Shown: one piece after another, positions 17,300 to 25,339 of the stretch
Layout: each line of letters opens with the position of its first letter
Position numbering within the stretch: the stretch's first letter is position 1
DNA from: Poriferisodalis sp965205175
Lineage (GTDB): Bacteria; Actinomycetota; Acidimicrobiia; Acidimicrobiales; Poriferisodalaceae
Length of the DNA stretch: 64,000 nucleotides
NCBI RefSeq assembly: GCF_965205175.1
Contig: NZ_OZ242038.1
Span: 1,364,001-1,428,000, forward strand
Direction: 5' to 3'
The notes under the pieces: model-generated
The model's database searches: none
Told to the model about the DNA's origin: nothing
Seen by the model: the letters and a program-made list of their open reading frames with translations, nothing else
Position numbers and translations under genes: made by a program

Positions 17300-18943
17300 T
17301 CAGGTGGCTGTGCGGAGGGGAATCTGCATGACCGCCTCCGAGCCCGGCGGGGGCGTGCGGCGCCGGACCTCGAACGTGCCGCCGAGATCGGCCCCGCACA
17401 GCGCCCGGACGATCGAGGTGCCGAGCCCGCCGGAGCGCTGCGCGTCGTAGCTGTCCGGGATGCCCACACCGTCGTCGCGCACTGTCATCGACAGCAGGTC
17501 CGCCGACGGCCGCGAGATCTCCACTTCCACCCGACCGATGGGGCACTCCTCGAACCCGGGTGCATCACGTTCCGGCGGCAGCGCATGGGCATGATCCTCG
17601 ATCTCCCACAGTTGCGGGAACGCGTGGTCCACGGCGTTCTGGAGGAGTTCGTTGAGCACCACCGCCAGCGATGTCGCCGTCTGCGAGCGAAGCATGCCCA
17701 CATCGCAGGAGACGGTGAACTCGATCGGGCGCCCCGGAAAGGTGATGCTCTGGCGCATGGTCTCGGTGAGCGTCTCGGCGACGCTGCAGAAGTCGACGTC
17801 GTCGGTCGTCTCGGCCGACAGCGTCTGATGCACCAGCGCGATGGCGCGGATGCGCCGCCCCGCCTCGTCGAGCGCTCGGTAGGCCTCCTTCGACGCCAAT
17901 CGGCGGGCTTGGATGCGCAGCAGCGACGAGACCGTCTGCAGGTTGTTGGTGACCCGATGGTGGATCTCGCGGATGGTGGCTTCCTTGGAGATGAGCAGCC
18001 GGTCGCGGCGGCGCAGCTCGGTCACGTCACGCAGCATGACCAAGGCGCTGCGCACCGGCGTGTCGGTCAGCGGCAACGCCTGCAGCTGCACTGTGACGGA
18101 CTGGTGCTCGACCTCGCCGACTACCGGAAGGCCGCCGCTGATGGCGTGCCCCACCACGTCAGGCCCGAGGTCTAAGTCTCGCACGCGGCGACCGTGTACG
18201 TTGCCTCCCACCCCGATGCGGTGCAGCGCACTGACGGCATTCGGCGACGCGAAGCCGATGCGCGTGGTGTCGTCGGTCAGCATCAGCCCGTCGCCGACTC
18301 GCGGCGCTCCCTCGTCGGTGTCGTCGGCGCCTCGGTAGGGGAACTGGCCTGCGGCGACCATGCGGGCGAGGCGGCCGAACGTCGCGATGTAGGTGCGCTC
18401 GAGTTCGCCTGGATCGCGGATGTCGGTGAATCGCGGCGTCACCTCGCTGCTCATCACCGCGATGGTTGCGCCATCGAAGCTGACCGGCACGGCAGTGATG
18501 CGGGCGCGCCGGTCGCCCGGGACGCGCAGGCCCTCGCCGGTGACGATCCGGCCGCTCGTGAAGGCTTCCGACACCGAAGGGCGCTCGCCGGCGGTCACGC
18601 ACAGCCCGACGTGGTCGTCGCGGTACAGGGTGCGTCCGGTGGTGGGCCGGATCTGGCCGATCACGGTGAGCGGGCTGTCTGGAGCAAGCGGCGGCGGAAG
18701 GCGAGGCGAGCGAGCGAGGGGGGACGCGGCAGCCTCGTTGGACATGTTGCCGGGCGAGACGTCGGCGGGCAGATCGACGAGCGATCTCACCCGACCGGGC
18801 ACGAACAGCAGCAGGTCGGAGAACGACAGGTCCGCGAGCAGCGACCACCACGCCATGAGCTGGCGCAGGTGCCGGCGCGGGCTGTCGACGGCATCACGCT
18901 GCAGGTCGGCGTCGGACTGCGGCCGGTCAGCAATTGCCGGCAT
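17300..18943 (-). CDS. Sensor histidine kinase, PdtaS-like (HisKA_2/HWE type)
   Basis: A soluble 547-residue kinase without transmembrane segments. The N-terminal region (WWSLLADLSFSDLLLFVP, about residues 35-52) starts a GAF-like sensor domain found in PdtaS. A PAS-like domain follows (about 250-350), then the HisKA_2 phospho-acceptor segment with EIHHRVTNNLQTVSSLL. The HATPase has LAVVLNELLQNAVDHAF (N box) and VRDDGVGIP (G1). PdtaS-type kinases signal to ANTAR RNA-binding regulators; none is visible in the window. The start lies 8 bases after the DUF3107 stop. Confidence 0.88.
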   Translation of the reverse strand: MPAIADRPQSDADLQRDAVDSPRRHLRQLMAWWSLLADLSFSDLLLFVPGRVRSLVDLPADVSPGNMSNEAAASPLARSPRLPPPLAPDSPLTVIGQIRPTTGRTLYRDDHVGLCVTAGERPSVSEAFTSGRIVTGEGLRVPGDRRARITAVPVSFDGATIAVMSSEVTPRFTDIRDPGELERTYIATFGRLARMVAAGQFPYRGADDTDEGAPRVGDGLMLTDDTTRIGFASPNAVSALHRIGVGGNVHGRRVRDLDLGPDVVGHAISGGLPVVGEVEHQSVTVQLQALPLTDTPVRSALVMLRDVTELRRRDRLLISKEATIREIHHRVTNNLQTVSSLLRIQARRLASKEAYRALDEAGRRIRAIALVHQTLSAETTDDVDFCSVAETLTETMRQSITFPGRPIEFTVSCDVGMLRSQTATSLAVVLNELLQNAVDHAFPQLWEIEDHAHALPPERDAPGFEECPIGRVEVEISRPSADLLSMTVRDDGVGIPDSYDAQRSGGLGTSIVRALCGADLGGTFEVRRRTPPPGSEAVMQIPLRTAT

Positions 18944-18950
18944 GGGTCGC

Positions 18951-19181
18951 TCAGTCTGCAGCGAAGCCGATGCGCCGGTCGCCCGCGGGACCCAGCTCGA
19001 GGTAGGCGAGCTTGTCGATCGGCACACCGACGCGGCGACCGCTGCGATCGGTCAGCCAGAGCACGCTGGCATCGCCGCTGAGTGCGGTCTCGAGCGAGGC
19101 AGCGGCATCCTCGGCTGCCGAGTCGTCCACCTCGACGGTGAGCTCGCGACCGCCATGCGTGATGCCGATCCGGATGTCCAT
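18951..19181 (-). CDS. DUF3107 family protein
   Basis: A 76-residue protein typical of Actinobacteria (MDIRIGITHGGREL, PIDKLAYLELG, ending RRIGFAAD). Its function is unknown. It is the first gene of a two-gene unit with the sensor kinase. A TAGCCT box on the minus strand at 19188-19193 lies exactly 6 bases before the ATG, pointing to a leaderless transcript starting at the AUG. Confidence 0.88.
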   Translation of the reverse strand: MDIRIGITHGGRELTVEVDDSAAEDAAASLETALSGDASVLWLTDRSGRRVGVPIDKLAYLELGPAGDRRIGFAAD

Positions 19182-19187
19182 GAGCGC

Positions 19188-19193
19188 AGGCTA
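19188..19193 (-). promoter_or_regulatory. -10 box for leaderless DUF3107 transcript
   Basis: TAGCCT, 6 bases upstream of ATG 19181. No Shine-Dalgarno sequence fits between the box and the start codon. The same hexamer and spacing occur before prfA, atpZ and iscS. Confidence 0.55.
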
Positions 19194-19398
19194 CCTTCGG
19201 TGCCGCTAGCTGTGTTGTGGGGGCCGGGCTGCGGGTGGGCTTAGGGTCCGCGGGCTGTGAGCCGTTGCCGGCTGTGGAGGGTTTCGCTGGTTGGTTGTTG
19301 GTAGGTGGGTCGGTACAAACCTCACGCGGCATCACACGTAGCTCTCGACGGTCGTGAGCGCTGGGACTTCTCATCAGCTGGCCGCTTGGCGGATGGCC

Positions 19399-19404
19399 TA
19401 CAGT
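19399..19404 (+). promoter_or_regulatory. -10 box for leaderless binding-protein transcript
   Basis: TACAGT with a 6-base gap to GTG 19411, the same geometry as the other TANNNT boxes listed in this window. Confidence 0.5.
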
Positions 19405-19410
19405 GAGTCG

Positions 19411-20694
19411 GTGAGGGTGCCGCGTGGTCGGGCGCGTATTCGGCTGGGTGCCCCGGCACTGCGTGCGCGAAGACCGCGAGCGCTGAGGCTGGGAGCGGCG
19501 CTGGTGGTGACGTTGGCGGGTGTCCTAGCGGCGTGCGGCAGCAGTGAGGAGGCGGCTCCGCTCAGGATCGGGCTGTTGCTGAGCCTCGGCGACGAACCCT
19601 CCACCGTGGACATAGCCCAACAGCAGATCGTGTATCTCGCCGCCGAGCATGTCAACGAGGGAGGCGGCGTGTTCGGGCGGCCTGTCGAGTTGGTGGTGGG
19701 GGACACCTTCTCCCCTGCAGGAGCAGTGGAGGAGGCTCGTCGTCTGGTGGAGGACGAAGGCGTACATGCGCTGTTCGGCCCCGGCTTCAGCGCCGACGCG
19801 CTGACGGTCATCGCGGAGGTGGCTGCGCCCTTGGGCATTCCGGTCGTCAGCTCGTCTGCTACGTCGCCGCTGCTGACCGCCGCGGCTGACGGAGACTTCT
19901 TCTTTCGCACCGTGCTGTCAGACATCGCGCAGGGACCCGTCCTGGCACGGCTGACCAGCGATCTCGGCTACTCCAGCGTCGGGGTCATCTACCGTGACGA
20001 CGCTTGGGGGCGAGGGCTCTCCGAAGCGTTTCTCGATGCTTGGGACGGCGACGCCACCGCTGTGGCCGTGGATGCCGGGGAGTCCAGCTACCTCGTCGCG
20101 CTCGAAGAGAGCATGCAAGACGAACCCGACGCGCTGGTTCTGCTCACCTTTCCGCCGGAGGGCAGGGTCATCATGGGCGAAGCCCTCGATGCCGGGCTCT
20201 TTGAACGTTTTGTCTTCGGCGGCGGGGTGAAGGATCCGGACTTCGTCACCGAGGTCGGAATCGAACAGCTCGCGGGTACCTACGGCGTGGCCAGCGGTCA
20301 CCAGCGCGGCACTGCTTCAGCAATTGCTTGGCAGGAGACGGCTGCGGCAGCGAACGGCGAAGTGGCTGACCTCATCTACCTGCGCGAGTCCTACGACGCG
20401 GTGATCGCCATCGCTCTCGCCGCGCAGGCCGCCGACAGCACCCACGGCGCTGCCATCCGAGACCAGCTGCGCGCCGTGACGGACGCGCCGGGCGAGACCG
20501 TCATCGCTGGGCCTGCCGGCATTGCCCGTGCCCTGGCCGTACTCGCCGGCGGTGGCGAGATCGACTACGACGGTGCGTCGGGTCCCCTCGGCTGGGACGG
20601 CAACGGCGACCTGCGGCGCGGAACGGTGGGCATCTGGCGCATTGCGGCCGACGGCGCCATCGAGGACGTCGAGATGGTGCCCTACCCGAACTAG
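19411..20694 (+). CDS. ABC transporter substrate-binding lipoprotein (branched-chain amino acid type)
   Basis: A 427-residue periplasmic-binding-protein type 1 (LivJ-like) lipoprotein. The N-terminus is very basic, followed by a hydrophobic core and a lipobox LAAC with Cys42. The mature protein starts with RIGLLLSLGDE and contains VNEGGGVFGRPVELVVGD and GIPVVSSSATSPLL, both typical of the family. No permease or ATPase genes lie next to it, so the transporter partner or sensory role is unknown. A TACAGT box at 19399-19404 exactly 6 bases before GTG 19411 decides this start over the ATG at 19393. Confidence 0.88.
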   Translation: MRVPRGRARIRLGAPALRARRPRALRLGAALVVTLAGVLAACGSSEEAAPLRIGLLLSLGDEPSTVDIAQQQIVYLAAEHVNEGGGVFGRPVELVVGDTFSPAGAVEEARRLVEDEGVHALFGPGFSADALTVIAEVAAPLGIPVVSSSATSPLLTAAADGDFFFRTVLSDIAQGPVLARLTSDLGYSSVGVIYRDDAWGRGLSEAFLDAWDGDATAVAVDAGESSYLVALEESMQDEPDALVLLTFPPEGRVIMGEALDAGLFERFVFGGGVKDPDFVTEVGIEQLAGTYGVASGHQRGTASAIAWQETAAAANGEVADLIYLRESYDAVIAIALAAQAADSTHGAAIRDQLRAVTDAPGETVIAGPAGIARALAVLAGGGEIDYDGASGPLGWDGNGDLRRGTVGIWRIAADGAIEDVEMVPYPN

Positions 20695-20698
20695 CGCA

Positions 20699-20738
20699 GC
20701 GGGCCCGAACTCAAGCGGCACAGACGCTTGTGGCCCGC
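20699..20738. terminator. Two-part hairpin between convergent genes
   Basis: GCGGGCC (20699-20705) pairs with GGCCCGC (20732-20738). Inside it CAAGCG (20712-20717) pairs with CGCTTG (20725-20730). The structure lies in the 84-bp gap where the binding-protein gene and the minus-strand FrhB-like gene converge, so it could end transcripts from both sides. There is no T-run. Confidence 0.55.
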
Positions 20739-20778
20739 GCCCGCGATGATCTCGTGGCCCCGATCGGCTCTGCGGGTG

Positions 20779-21963
20779 CTATTTCTTGGTCGGTTCGGGC
20801 AGCAGCGCCGGCTTCTCCCATGCGAAGCCCGGCCAGCGGACGCGGGATTTCTCGCTGAGCTTGTGCATGAGTGCAATCGCGCCCGGGTCCTCGTCGCCGG
20901 GACGCCCGATCAACGAGCCGTCGGCAAGCATCTTCATGATGATCTCACGGCCGATGTCGGTGCGGACGATGGTGAGCGTCCAGTCGTTGTACTTGCCGAT
21001 GCCGCCGGTGGAGATGTCGGCGTGCTCGGCGGCGAAGTCCGGGCAGTGGTTGCAGCCCTCGCGCGTCCAGGCGTGGCATTCCTTGAGGTTGATCTCGTAG
21101 TAGCCGCCGTCGTGGGTCCAGATCTGGAACACTCCCTTGATGTTCGTCTTGCGGATCCGATGCCGATCGAGTCCGTACTTCTGCTCGAACAGCTCCTCGA
21201 AGATGGCCTCGTCGAACGACTTGGAGCACAACAGGCCGATGTTCAGCACGAAGCGGTTGCCGACCTTGCCGACCTTGCGCGACTTGGCGACCGGCAGGAT
21301 CGAGCTCTGGCAGCTCATGCCCACGAGCGCGATCTTGCTAGCGCCCGCGGCGATGGCTTCGTCGTAGGCGAGCGTGTTGGCCGAGTACGTGTAGCGGCTG
21401 CCCGCGCCACGCAGCACGTCGTCGCGGTTGAAGGCCACCCCTGGCGAGGCTGTCCACTGGTTGCCGTCGCCTTCGCCCACGTAGGAGGTCAGCGCAGCGT
21501 CGATGTAACCATGGTCGAGCGCCCAGATGAGGATGGCTGAGACCAACCCGCCGTCCTGGCCGATCTCGTGGACGTAGTCGTCGGACGCCCGGGTCAAGAT
21601 GATGTCCTTGTAGACGCCGGAGGGCTCGTCGGCGGTGCGATGGCGTCCGAACATGAACTCGTCGGCCTCGTCCTCCCACGTGCGAAAGCGCGGGCAGGCA
21701 CGGGTGCAGCTGGTGCAGCCCTTCTGACCGTGGCCGCAGTCCCCGAGCCCTAGCTCCTCCTCGAGGTGAAACGGGGTGAAGCCGCCTTGGAGGTGCTCGT
21801 AGCCGATCACGTCGTGCGGGCAGGAGATCACGCATCCTGCGCATCCAGTACACAGGCCGGTCGTGATGACCTCGTCGTACAGCTCCTTCCACTGAAACGT
21901 CCAGCGCGCCCCAGCGCCGCTGTTCGCAGGCGGCGCCGCGGTCGTGTGCTCGGTCATGGCCAT
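20779..21963 (-). CDS. Coenzyme F420 hydrogenase/dehydrogenase beta subunit-like (FrhB) protein
   Basis: A 394-residue iron-sulfur flavoprotein of the FrhB/FpoF/BciB superfamily, which moves electrons between F420 (or ferredoxin) and a partner. The N-terminus has a ferredoxin-like 4Fe-4S motif with cysteines 38, 41, 44 and 48. A second cluster of cysteines lies at 76, 83, 86 and 90. The FrhB C-terminal domain follows, with the family block QDGGLVSAILIWALDHG. No hydrogenase large subunit is nearby, so it is a stand-alone oxidoreductase of unknown substrate. A minus-strand TAGTAT at 21970-21975 sits 6 bases before ATG 21963. Confidence 0.85.
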   Translation of the reverse strand: MAMTEHTTAAPPANSGAGARWTFQWKELYDEVITTGLCTGCAGCVISCPHDVIGYEHLQGGFTPFHLEEELGLGDCGHGQKGCTSCTRACPRFRTWEDEADEFMFGRHRTADEPSGVYKDIILTRASDDYVHEIGQDGGLVSAILIWALDHGYIDAALTSYVGEGDGNQWTASPGVAFNRDDVLRGAGSRYTYSANTLAYDEAIAAGASKIALVGMSCQSSILPVAKSRKVGKVGNRFVLNIGLLCSKSFDEAIFEELFEQKYGLDRHRIRKTNIKGVFQIWTHDGGYYEINLKECHAWTREGCNHCPDFAAEHADISTGGIGKYNDWTLTIVRTDIGREIIMKMLADGSLIGRPGDEDPGAIALMHKLSEKSRVRWPGFAWEKPALLPEPTKK

Positions 21964-21969
21964 GACCCA

Positions 21970-21975
21970 ATACTA
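21970..21975 (-). promoter_or_regulatory. -10 box for leaderless FrhB-like transcript
   Basis: TAGTAT on the minus strand, separated by 6 bases from ATG 21963. It favours this start over the second ATG two codons later. Confidence 0.5.
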
Positions 21976-22292
21976 CGGCAGCCCCACCTCGCGCGATGGT
22001 ACGGCGGCTGACGGTGCGCGATGCCCGGCTACCTCGACCCGTTGCACCAACCGCAGGCGCCCGGAAAGTGCCACTGGCGCATGGGACATTGAGCCTCCTG
22101 CGCTCGTGGCTGTCCTTGCAGACACAACGCTCGCACAAGAGGCTCAACTAAGCAGCGACCTGTCAACGACCTCTCAATACAGCACAGCTAGAGCGATTAA
22201 CTCAACATGGGCAGTCGGACGCACCTGTGGGGCATGGTGGAACACCCAGACGGTGCCGGGTGCTCCACCGTGCATCCTACAGTGACAAAGGC
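21976..22292. other. Gene-poor stretch upstream of two small genes
   Basis: About 320 bases without a convincing gene on either strand. The base composition is more AT-rich than the flanks. I see no tRNA, repeat or clear hairpin; it presumably holds the region upstream of the two divergent genes. Confidence 0.4.
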
Positions 22293-22305
22293 TAGGGTGC
22301 TGGGC

Positions 22306-22557
22306 ATGTCATCGCGACGCCGTCACGACGAGCCTTGCGACTACCGTGATCCCACGCCGCCGCCGGGCTTCAATCCAGGGCCGGGCAGATTTTGGATGGA
22401 TACCAGCGGAACCAGTTCAGTCTGGTGGAAGCGAATCGATGAGTCTGAAGCTGAGCGGCTCGCACCTCCGCGTTGCCGCCGAACCTTCGTGCTACAAGCA
22501 GTGCTTACTGCTGTAGTGCTGGCAGCCGCCGCGCTAGGGTTCCTTGTGCTCTTCTAG
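22306..22557 (+). CDS. Small membrane protein, unknown
   Basis: An 83-residue product with a polar, proline- and arginine-rich N-terminal half (CDYRDPTPPPGFNPGPGRFW) and one C-terminal transmembrane helix of about 20 residues (VLQAVLTAVVLAAAALGFLVLF in part), so it is a tail-anchored type. No family is recognised. A TAGGGT box at 22293-22298 lies 7 bases before the ATG. Its stop overlaps by 4 bases the end of the convergent minus-strand gene. Confidence 0.55.
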   Translation: MSSRRRHDEPCDYRDPTPPPGFNPGPGRFWMDTSGTSSVWWKRIDESEAERLAPPRCRRTFVLQAVLTAVVLAAAALGFLVLF

Positions 22558-22979
22558 TCATCGCTCGTTAGCAAGCAGGCGATAACGCCGATATCGTTCC
22601 AGAACATTTGACTCATGCCTCCGGGTGCAACAACAGCACTCACGCAATCGCGAAAGCGATCTTGCTGCGAGTACACAGGTGGATGGTTGATTGTCGTGCA
22701 GGACTTGACCATCGTCTTTCGCGTTTCGTAGACTGGAATCACTTCCTTGTCTTCGTACCAGACAGGCAGCAAGGAAGGAACCGGGAAGACTCGCATGACC
22801 GGCACGATGCGGGTACCAACCTGTACTTGAACGTATTCCGGATACCAAGTACATGATTGCTCATGGTGGGCTGATGCTGACGATGCCGTTGCAGTGAGCA
22901 CACCGAGCGGCATGAGCAGACAGCATGCCAATGCTGTCAATCTTGGTGTTGCTCTCGCCGTCGGCGCGACGGCGGGCAA
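22554..22979 (-). CDS. Small secreted protein, unknown
   Basis: A 141-residue product with a signal peptide (basic start, hydrophobic core LTALACCLLMPLGVLTA, cleavage likely after ASA near residue 37). The mature part carries four cysteines (QSCTWYP, KSCTT, RDCVS, IACLL) that could form two disulfides. It resembles no family I know. The start is uncertain: TTG 22979 keeps a complete signal peptide, and TTG 22940 would shorten it. Codon use is less GC-biased than in neighbours, which suggests recent acquisition. Confidence 0.5.
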   Translation of the reverse strand: MPAVAPTARATPRLTALACCLLMPLGVLTATASSASAHHEQSCTWYPEYVQVQVGTRIVPVMRVFPVPSLLPVWYEDKEVIPVYETRKTMVKSCTTINHPPVYSQQDRFRDCVSAVVAPGGMSQMFWNDIGVIACLLTSDD

Positions 22980-23032
22980 AGGGCGCGCGGCTCGCTGTGC
23001 AAGGCTGTGAGCAGGCTCTAGGGTGGCACGCC

Positions 23033-23449
23033 GTGACTGAGGCTGAGCTGCTGGGACTGCTGTGCGAGGGTCGGGTGGCGACGCTGGCGACCATACGTTC
23101 CGACGGCCGCGTCGATCTCGTGCCGTGTACCTATGCGTTCGATGACGAGATCGTGGTGACAGCGGTGGACCACAAGCCCAAGACCACCACCGACCTCAAG
23201 CGGCTCGACAACGTTCGACGCTTCCCTGAGGTCACCATGCTGGTCGAGCACTACGACGACACCCACTGGGAGCGCCTGTGGTGGGTGCGTCTGCGGGGCC
23301 GCGCTGCCGTACACACCGAGGGCGAACAGCACCAAGCAGCGATCGACATGCTGTGCCGGCGCTATCCCCAGTACGCCGCGCAGCCGCCGAGCGGCGCTGC
23401 GATCGTGATTCAGCGCACCGAGCTGACCGGGTGGACCGCCGCAGGGTGA
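23033..23449 (+). CDS. PPOX-class F420-dependent flavin-fold protein
   Basis: A 138-residue split-barrel protein of the pyridoxamine 5'-phosphate oxidase-like superfamily (TIGR03668-like). It has the N-terminal GRVATLATIRSDGRVDLVPC and the internal HKPKTTTDLKRLDNVRRFPEV typical of the F420-binding actinobacterial group. Such proteins use F420 or related flavin cofactors in redox reactions. I chose GTG 23033 (VTEAELLGLL); a TAGGGT box lies 8 bases before it. With the FrhB-like gene, it suggests that the organism makes F420. Confidence 0.82.
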   Translation: MTEAELLGLLCEGRVATLATIRSDGRVDLVPCTYAFDDEIVVTAVDHKPKTTTDLKRLDNVRRFPEVTMLVEHYDDTHWERLWWVRLRGRAAVHTEGEQHQAAIDMLCRRYPQYAAQPPSGAAIVIQRTELTGWTAAG

Positions 23450-23516
23450 GCCGCGACGCGCCCGCGGTCAGCGAATGTCGGCGTGGCGGACCGCCGCCGC
23501 CATCGCTAGAGGCGAG

Positions 23517-23588
23517 CGCCCTCGGCAGGATTCGAACCTGCGCACATGGCTCCGGAGGCCACTGCTCTCTCCCCTGAGCTACGAGGGC
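23517..23588 (-). tRNA. tRNA-Arg (anticodon CCG)
   Basis: On the minus strand the acceptor GCCCTCG pairs with CGAGGGC. The D-stem is GCTC/GAGC, the anticodon arm is GTGGC-CTCCGGA-GCCAT giving anticodon CCG, and the T-arm has GGTTCGAATCC. No CCA is encoded after the discriminator base G. It reads CGG codons. It is divergent from argS, whose product charges it, with about 77 bp between them. Confidence 0.93.
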
Positions 23589-23665
23589 TGAGCGTCCACA
23601 CGGCGCCAGTGCGTCCGCAACGAACGTCCGGCAGCCAAGGATAGCTTCGCCTCGGTGATCGAGCC

Positions 23666-25318
23666 GTGGTGACCGAAGCAGTGCTGGCTGAGACAGTCGC
23701 GGCTGCCCTTGCCCACCTCGGCATCGAAGCGGACCTCTCGCGCATCGGACTCGAGCGTCCTGCTCGCGCCGATCACGGCGACTGGTCGTCCAACGTGGCG
23801 CTCACCCACGCCAAGACCGCCGGCATGGCGCCTCGCGAGCTGGGACAGCGGCTCGCCGCCGAACTCGAGAGCGCCGGCTTGCCGCATCTGGAGCGCTGCG
23901 AAGTGGCCGGCCCCGGGTTCGTGAACCTGCACCTGGCGCCGTCGTGGCTTCACGAAGTGCTCGAGGAGGTGCTGCGCAAGGGCACCGAGCGCTACGCGCG
24001 CTTCGATTGCGGCAGCGGGAAGGTGGTGAACCTGGAGTTCGTGTCGGCCAACCCGACTGGACCGCTGCATGCAGGCGGAGGGCGCTGGGGTGCGTTCGGA
24101 GACAGTCTGGCCCGGCTCTTCCGCCGCTGCGGCTATGCCACCCACACCGAGTACTACGTCAACGACCGAGGCAACCAGATGGAGCTGTTCGGCCGCTCGC
24201 TGGCCGCTCGGCTCGCCGGCGAACCGGTGCCCGACGGCGGTTACCACGGCGACTACGTCATCGAGTGGGCGAACGAACTGGCAGCCGAACTGCGCGAAGA
24301 CCGGCTGCGGGAAGATCAGGCGAGCGTCGACACCGCATTCGCGGCCTCGTGGGGACGTGAGCGGGCGCTGCGCGACGTCAGCGAGTCGCTGGCAGCCATG
24401 AACGTCAGCTTCGACCGTTGGCAGAGCGAGACAGCGCTGGTGCAAGCAGGTGCCATGGAGGCGGTCGTGGAGCGGCTTCGCCGTGCAGGGCGGGTCTACG
24501 AACGAGACGGCGCGCAGTGGCTGGCGACCAGCGCCGTCGGCGACTCCAAGGACCGCGTGCTGCGACGCAGCGACGGCGAGCCAACCTACTTCGTACCCGA
24601 CATCGCCTATCACCACGACAAGTTCAGCCGCGGCGACCACGTCATCGACGTGCTGGGCGCCGACCACCACGGCTACGTACCGCGCATGGCGGCGGCCATG
24701 GAGATGCTGGGGCACCCGGCCGGGTCTTACGAGGCCATCGTCGGCCAGAACGTGACGCTGATGCGCGACGGCGAGGTGATCGAGCTGTCCAAGCGCACCG
24801 GCACGATGGTCGAGGTCCGTGAGCTGATCGAGGCAGTCGGACCCGATGTGGCGCGCTTCGCGTTCTTGTTGCAATCGATCGACTCTCGCCAGACCATAGA
24901 CGTCGACGTGCTGTCGGCGCAGGCATCGGAGAACCCTGTGTTCTACGTGCAGTACGCGCACGCCCGCATCGCGTCGGTCGTTCGCCGGGCCGAGGCGGAC
25001 GGCATTGCTGCTGTGCCGCCGCCGGGCCTCGATCTCTCGCCGCTGTCGGCGGATAGGGAGCTGGCACTGCTGCGTTCGCTGGAGCAGCTGCCCTCGGTGG
25101 TGCAGCTTGCGCTGCGCGAACGCGCGCCGCACAAGGTGACCGCCTGGGTGCGCGACCTCGCAGCTGCCTTTCACGGCTTCTACCACGACTGCCCGATTCT
25201 GCGCAGCGATGTCCCGCCCGACATGCGAAGTGCCCGACTCGCTCTGACCGAGGGCACGCGCATCGGATTGGCTATCGGACTGGATCTGCTGGGCGTGGAC
25301 GCGCCGTCGCAGATGTGA
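23666..25318 (+). CDS. argS: Arginyl-tRNA synthetase
   Basis: A class I synthetase of 550 residues that charges tRNA-Arg. The N-terminal Add1 domain (residues 1-90) ends with GPGFVNLHLA. The HIGH-type block is PTGPLHAGGGRWGAFGD, the form seen in Actinobacteria. The KMSKS region reads ELSKRTGTMVEVREL. The anticodon-binding DALR domain closes the protein. GTG 23666 is used. A TAGCTT box at 23642-23647 implies a short leader of about a dozen bases. lysA follows after 21 bases. Confidence 0.96.
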   Translation: MVTEAVLAETVAAALAHLGIEADLSRIGLERPARADHGDWSSNVALTHAKTAGMAPRELGQRLAAELESAGLPHLERCEVAGPGFVNLHLAPSWLHEVLEEVLRKGTERYARFDCGSGKVVNLEFVSANPTGPLHAGGGRWGAFGDSLARLFRRCGYATHTEYYVNDRGNQMELFGRSLAARLAGEPVPDGGYHGDYVIEWANELAAELREDRLREDQASVDTAFAASWGRERALRDVSESLAAMNVSFDRWQSETALVQAGAMEAVVERLRRAGRVYERDGAQWLATSAVGDSKDRVLRRSDGEPTYFVPDIAYHHDKFSRGDHVIDVLGADHHGYVPRMAAAMEMLGHPAGSYEAIVGQNVTLMRDGEVIELSKRTGTMVEVRELIEAVGPDVARFAFLLQSIDSRQTIDVDVLSAQASENPVFYVQYAHARIASVVRRAEADGIAAVPPPGLDLSPLSADRELALLRSLEQLPSVVQLALRERAPHKVTAWVRDLAAAFHGFYHDCPILRSDVPPDMRSARLALTEGTRIGLAIGLDLLGVDAPSQM

Positions 25319-25339
25319 GCGGGACACAGCGCACCGGCA

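Noticed and set aside
23454..23665. An integrated element at tRNA-Arg
   Set aside because: No integrase, no duplicated tRNA end and no attachment-site repeat is visible nearby.
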